A stretch of 26,163 nt of DNA from the NCBI GenBank assembly GCA_944324625.1, contig CALUWZ010000004.1, positions 1 to 26,163 on the forward strand, written 5' to 3'. The notes under the pieces were generated by a model. That model was not told the DNA's origin and searched no databases. It saw nothing but the letters and a program-made list of their open reading frames with translations. Of the stretch, positions 24,189-26,163 are shown piece by piece. The stretch is from an uncultured Mailhella sp. GTDB lineage: Bacteria > Desulfobacterota > Desulfovibrionia > Desulfovibrionales > Desulfovibrionaceae. Every line of letters begins with the position of its first letter. The first letter of the stretch is position 1. A program made the translations under genes and the position numbers.

Positions 24189-25817
24189 ATGGCATGGACG
24201 CAAGTTTATGATCCTGTTGTCAGCGAAGTGGTTTCAGCATGCATAGCCGCCATTCCGCTTGTGGTGCTGCTGTATATGCTTGCCGTAAAACGTGCAAAAG
24301 GGCATGTAGCCGCATTGTGCGGTCTCGGTGCCGCTTTTGTTATTGCTGTTGCTGTATGGCGCATGCCCGTTGTAACGGCAATAAGTTCCGTGGGGCTTGG
24401 GGTTGCAAACGGGCTTTTCCCGATTATCTGGATTGTTATCACCGCTGTTTGGGTTTATAATATGACAGTGGAGTCAGGAGAATTTGAAATTATTAAAGAT
24501 TCTCTGGCCCGAGTTACGCCCGACAGACGTTTGCAGACTATTTTCATTGCCTTTGCTTTCGGTTCATTCCTTGAAGGTACTGCAGGTTTCGGTACGCCCG
24601 TGGCGATTACGGCGGCCATGCTTGCGGGGCTCGGCTTCAATCCGCTTTACGGTGCAAGCCTTTGCCTTATCGCCAATACCGCACCCGTTGCTTTCGGCGC
24701 AATCGGCGCTCCCGTGCTGACTGCTGCTTCCGTATCAGGAATGGATCCCAACCTTATCAGCCAAGTGGCTGCCCGTCAGCTGCCGATTTTGGCAATTGTC
24801 ATTCCGTTCTGGCTCAGCGTTGTAATGTGCGGTTTCCGCAGATCCTTGGAAATTTTGCCTGCCATTATTGTTGCTGGAATCTGCTTTGCAGGTGCGCTGT
24901 TTGTATTTGCAAATTTCCACGGACCGACCCTGCCTGACGTTATGGCTGCCATTGCCACTATCGCAGGTCTGCTTATTTTGCTCCGTTTCTGGAAGCCAAG
25001 CCGTATTTTCCGCTTTGAAGGCGACCCTGAAATCGAAGAAAGCGAAAACAAGTACTCAGGCAAGGTTATTCTCCGCGCTTGGGGACCCTATCTTATTCTT
25101 GCGGTTATGGTCTTTTTCTGGGGGCTTCCGCAGTTCAAAGCAGTGCTCAACGGAATTTCCGCCCCGACGTTCTCATGGCCGCTCCTTGACGGCATGGTGA
25201 ACCGCACAGTGCCCATTGTTCCAGAAGAAACTGTATATGCCGCGAAATTTGTGTTCGGCTGGGTTTCTGCGGGCGGTACAGCTATTTTGATCGGCGGTTT
25301 TCTTTCTGTTCCGCTCATGCCGGGTTATTCCTATGCTAAAGCGGTAAAGTGTTTCTTTACCACTCTTCATCAGCTGCGTTTCCCCATTTTGACCATTGCC
25401 AGCGTTCTCGGTCTTGCATTTTTGATGAACTATGCGGGCATGAGCTCCACTCTCGGTCTTGCATTCACCAAGACAGGCGTAATGTTCGCGTTTTTTGCTC
25501 CGCTTATCGGCTGGCTCGGCGTATTTCTTACCGGCTCCGATACGTCTTCCAATGCGCTTTTCTGCAGCATGCAGCATACAACCGCTGCTGCGGTAGGCAT
25601 TCCGCCTGAACTTGCGGTTGCTTCCAACGCAGTCGGCGGCGTAACAGGCAAGATGATTTCTCCGCAGTCCATTTCTGTTGCAACATCTGCAACCAACATG
25701 GTCGGACAGGAAGGCAACCTCTTCCGCATGGCCATAGGTCACAGTATTGCGCTGACCTTGTTCCTGTGCGTTTTGGTCTACCTGCAGTCAACGGTCTTGA
25801 GCTGGATGCTTCCATAA
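24189..25817 (+). CDS. lctP: L-lactate permease (LctP/LldP family)
   Basis: A 542-residue inner-membrane transporter that imports lactate with protons; E. coli LldP is 551 residues. About twelve or more hydrophobic segments are seen. Family signatures include SFLEGTAGFGTPVAITAAML (about 125-145), APVAFGAIGAPV, and the C-terminal block FLTGSDTSSNALF followed by GGVTGKMISPQSISVA. AGAGG lies 8 bases before the ATG. It is transcribed alone, with a terminator behind it and no lactate dehydrogenase genes in the window. In a sulfate reducer lactate is the usual electron donor. Glycolate is an alternative substrate in this family. Confidence 0.95.
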   Translation: MAWTQVYDPVVSEVVSACIAAIPLVVLLYMLAVKRAKGHVAALCGLGAAFVIAVAVWRMPVVTAISSVGLGVANGLFPIIWIVITAVWVYNMTVESGEFEIIKDSLARVTPDRRLQTIFIAFAFGSFLEGTAGFGTPVAITAAMLAGLGFNPLYGASLCLIANTAPVAFGAIGAPVLTAASVSGMDPNLISQVAARQLPILAIVIPFWLSVVMCGFRRSLEILPAIIVAGICFAGALFVFANFHGPTLPDVMAAIATIAGLLILLRFWKPSRIFRFEGDPEIEESENKYSGKVILRAWGPYLILAVMVFFWGLPQFKAVLNGISAPTFSWPLLDGMVNRTVPIVPEETVYAAKFVFGWVSAGGTAILIGGFLSVPLMPGYSYAKAVKCFFTTLHQLRFPILTIASVLGLAFLMNYAGMSSTLGLAFTKTGVMFAFFAPLIGWLGVFLTGSDTSSNALFCSMQHTTAAAVGIPPELAVASNAVGGVTGKMISPQSISVATSATNMVGQEGNLFRMAIGHSIALTLFLCVLVYLQSTVLSWMLP

Positions 25818-25860
25818 AAGACTGTCAGATTTTTTGATAAAAATTAATGAAATAACATTT

Positions 25861-25900
25861 CAAAAGGATTGGAAATTTAATTTTCAATCCTTTTGTTTTT
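25861..25900 (+). terminator. Terminator of the lactate permease gene
   Basis: CAAAAGGATTG (25861-25871) pairs with CAATCCTTTTG (25885-25895), extended inside by further A-T pairs, then TTTTT to 25900. Confidence 0.92.
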
Positions 25901-25950
25901 GGAAATTTTTAAAAAAAGTGTTTGACAAGGGGAGTGAAATGGGGCATAAA
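25901..25950 (+). promoter_or_regulatory. Strong promoter with upstream A/T element (first of a tandem set)
   Basis: TTGACA (25922-25927), exactly 17 bases, CATAAA (25945-25950) then G. The A/T-rich tract 25901-25920 resembles an rRNA-type UP element. No gene starts in the 200 bases that follow. Confidence 0.75.
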
Positions 25951-26011
25951 GCACTTCGCGCTGACGGACGGAGCGATGCAAAAGCGGTTCGAAAGTGGGA
26001 GTATTGATATT

Positions 26012-26040
26012 TTGACAAAGAATTTTGAGCGTGATTTGAA
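26012..26040 (+). promoter_or_regulatory. Possible middle promoter of the tandem set
   Basis: TTGACA (26012-26017) is perfect, but the -10 at 17 bases is TTTGAA (26035-26040), a poor match. Confidence 0.35.
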
Positions 26041-26100
26041 GCCGAAGCTGCACGGGGTGCAGGACGGGGCGGAAAAGAAAGCTTGGAGGCAGTCGGAATA

Positions 26101-26154
26101 AAAATACGGATTTGAAAAAAAGTTGTTGACAAGAATTTGAAAAAGGTTCATAAA
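26101..26154 (+). promoter_or_regulatory. Strong promoter at the right edge (last of the tandem set)
   Basis: TTGACA (26126-26131), exactly 17 bases, CATAAA (26149-26154) then G, identical in design to the promoter at 25922. An A-rich tract (26101-26122) lies upstream. The transcript would start at about 26161, so its gene is outside the window. Confidence 0.75.
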
Positions 26155-26163
26155 GAAATTTCC

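Noticed and set aside
1..26163. CRISPR arrays, insertion sequences or prophage genes
   Set aside because: No regularly spaced repeats, transposase or phage-like genes were seen on either strand.

Overview
This window looks like chromosomal DNA of a dissimilatory sulfate/sulfite-reducing bacterium of the Desulfovibrionaceae type. The main reason is a complete dsrMKJOP operon, the membrane complex that links the quinone pool and periplasm to sulfite reduction. An LctP-type lactate permease (the classic electron donor of these organisms), aspartase and several chemoreceptors and hybrid kinases fit that picture. Base composition looks intermediate (not counted), lower than in the best-known Desulfovibrio species. 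No phage, insertion sequence, CRISPR array or plasmid function is visible, so this reads as core genome.

Layout. (1) 1-1170: the 3' end of an OsmC-family thiol peroxidase gene (+), then gcvH (-), which stands alone and has two palindromes in its promoter region. (2) 1170-7499: two paralogous hybrid histidine kinases on the minus strand, one soluble with PAS domains and one membrane-bound with a degenerate first receiver. They flank a tRNA-Arg(ACG) gene with a textbook promoter and terminator, followed by a long hairpin with a U tract. (3) 7696-10169: aspartase and an EamA/DMT transporter (-). (4) 10272-17133: three tandem methyl-accepting chemotaxis receptor genes (-), each with its own terminator and its own sigma-28 (FliA) type promoter; the second and third have nearly identical signalling modules. 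(5) 17418-23088: an RsbRD-N-type regulator-like gene directly upstream of dsrM, dsrK, dsrJ, dsrO and dsrP (+), with overlapping or very close junctions and a strong terminator after dsrP. (6) 23188-23697: infA and a small DUF4911-type gene (+). (7) 24189-25817: lactate permease (+), behind a long leader whose promoter is embedded in inverted repeats. (8) 25901-26163: no gene, but repeated TTGACA promoters, two with a 17-bp spacer and the same CATAAAG -10 region, plus A/T-rich upstream elements. A strongly expressed stable-RNA operon probably begins just beyond the right edge.

How it fits together: lactate enters through the permease and is oxidised. Electrons reach the menaquinone pool or periplasmic cytochromes, and DsrMKJOP passes them to the DsrC trisulfide made by sulfite reductase. 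The chemoreceptors and hybrid kinases sense signals that cannot be identified from sequence alone. Nothing here is clearly a new defence or biosynthetic system. The most interesting leads are regulatory: sigma-28 control of the receptor array, the RsbRD-like gene leading the dsr operon with a palindrome upstream, the lactate-permease operator, and the structured RNA candidate after the tRNA.
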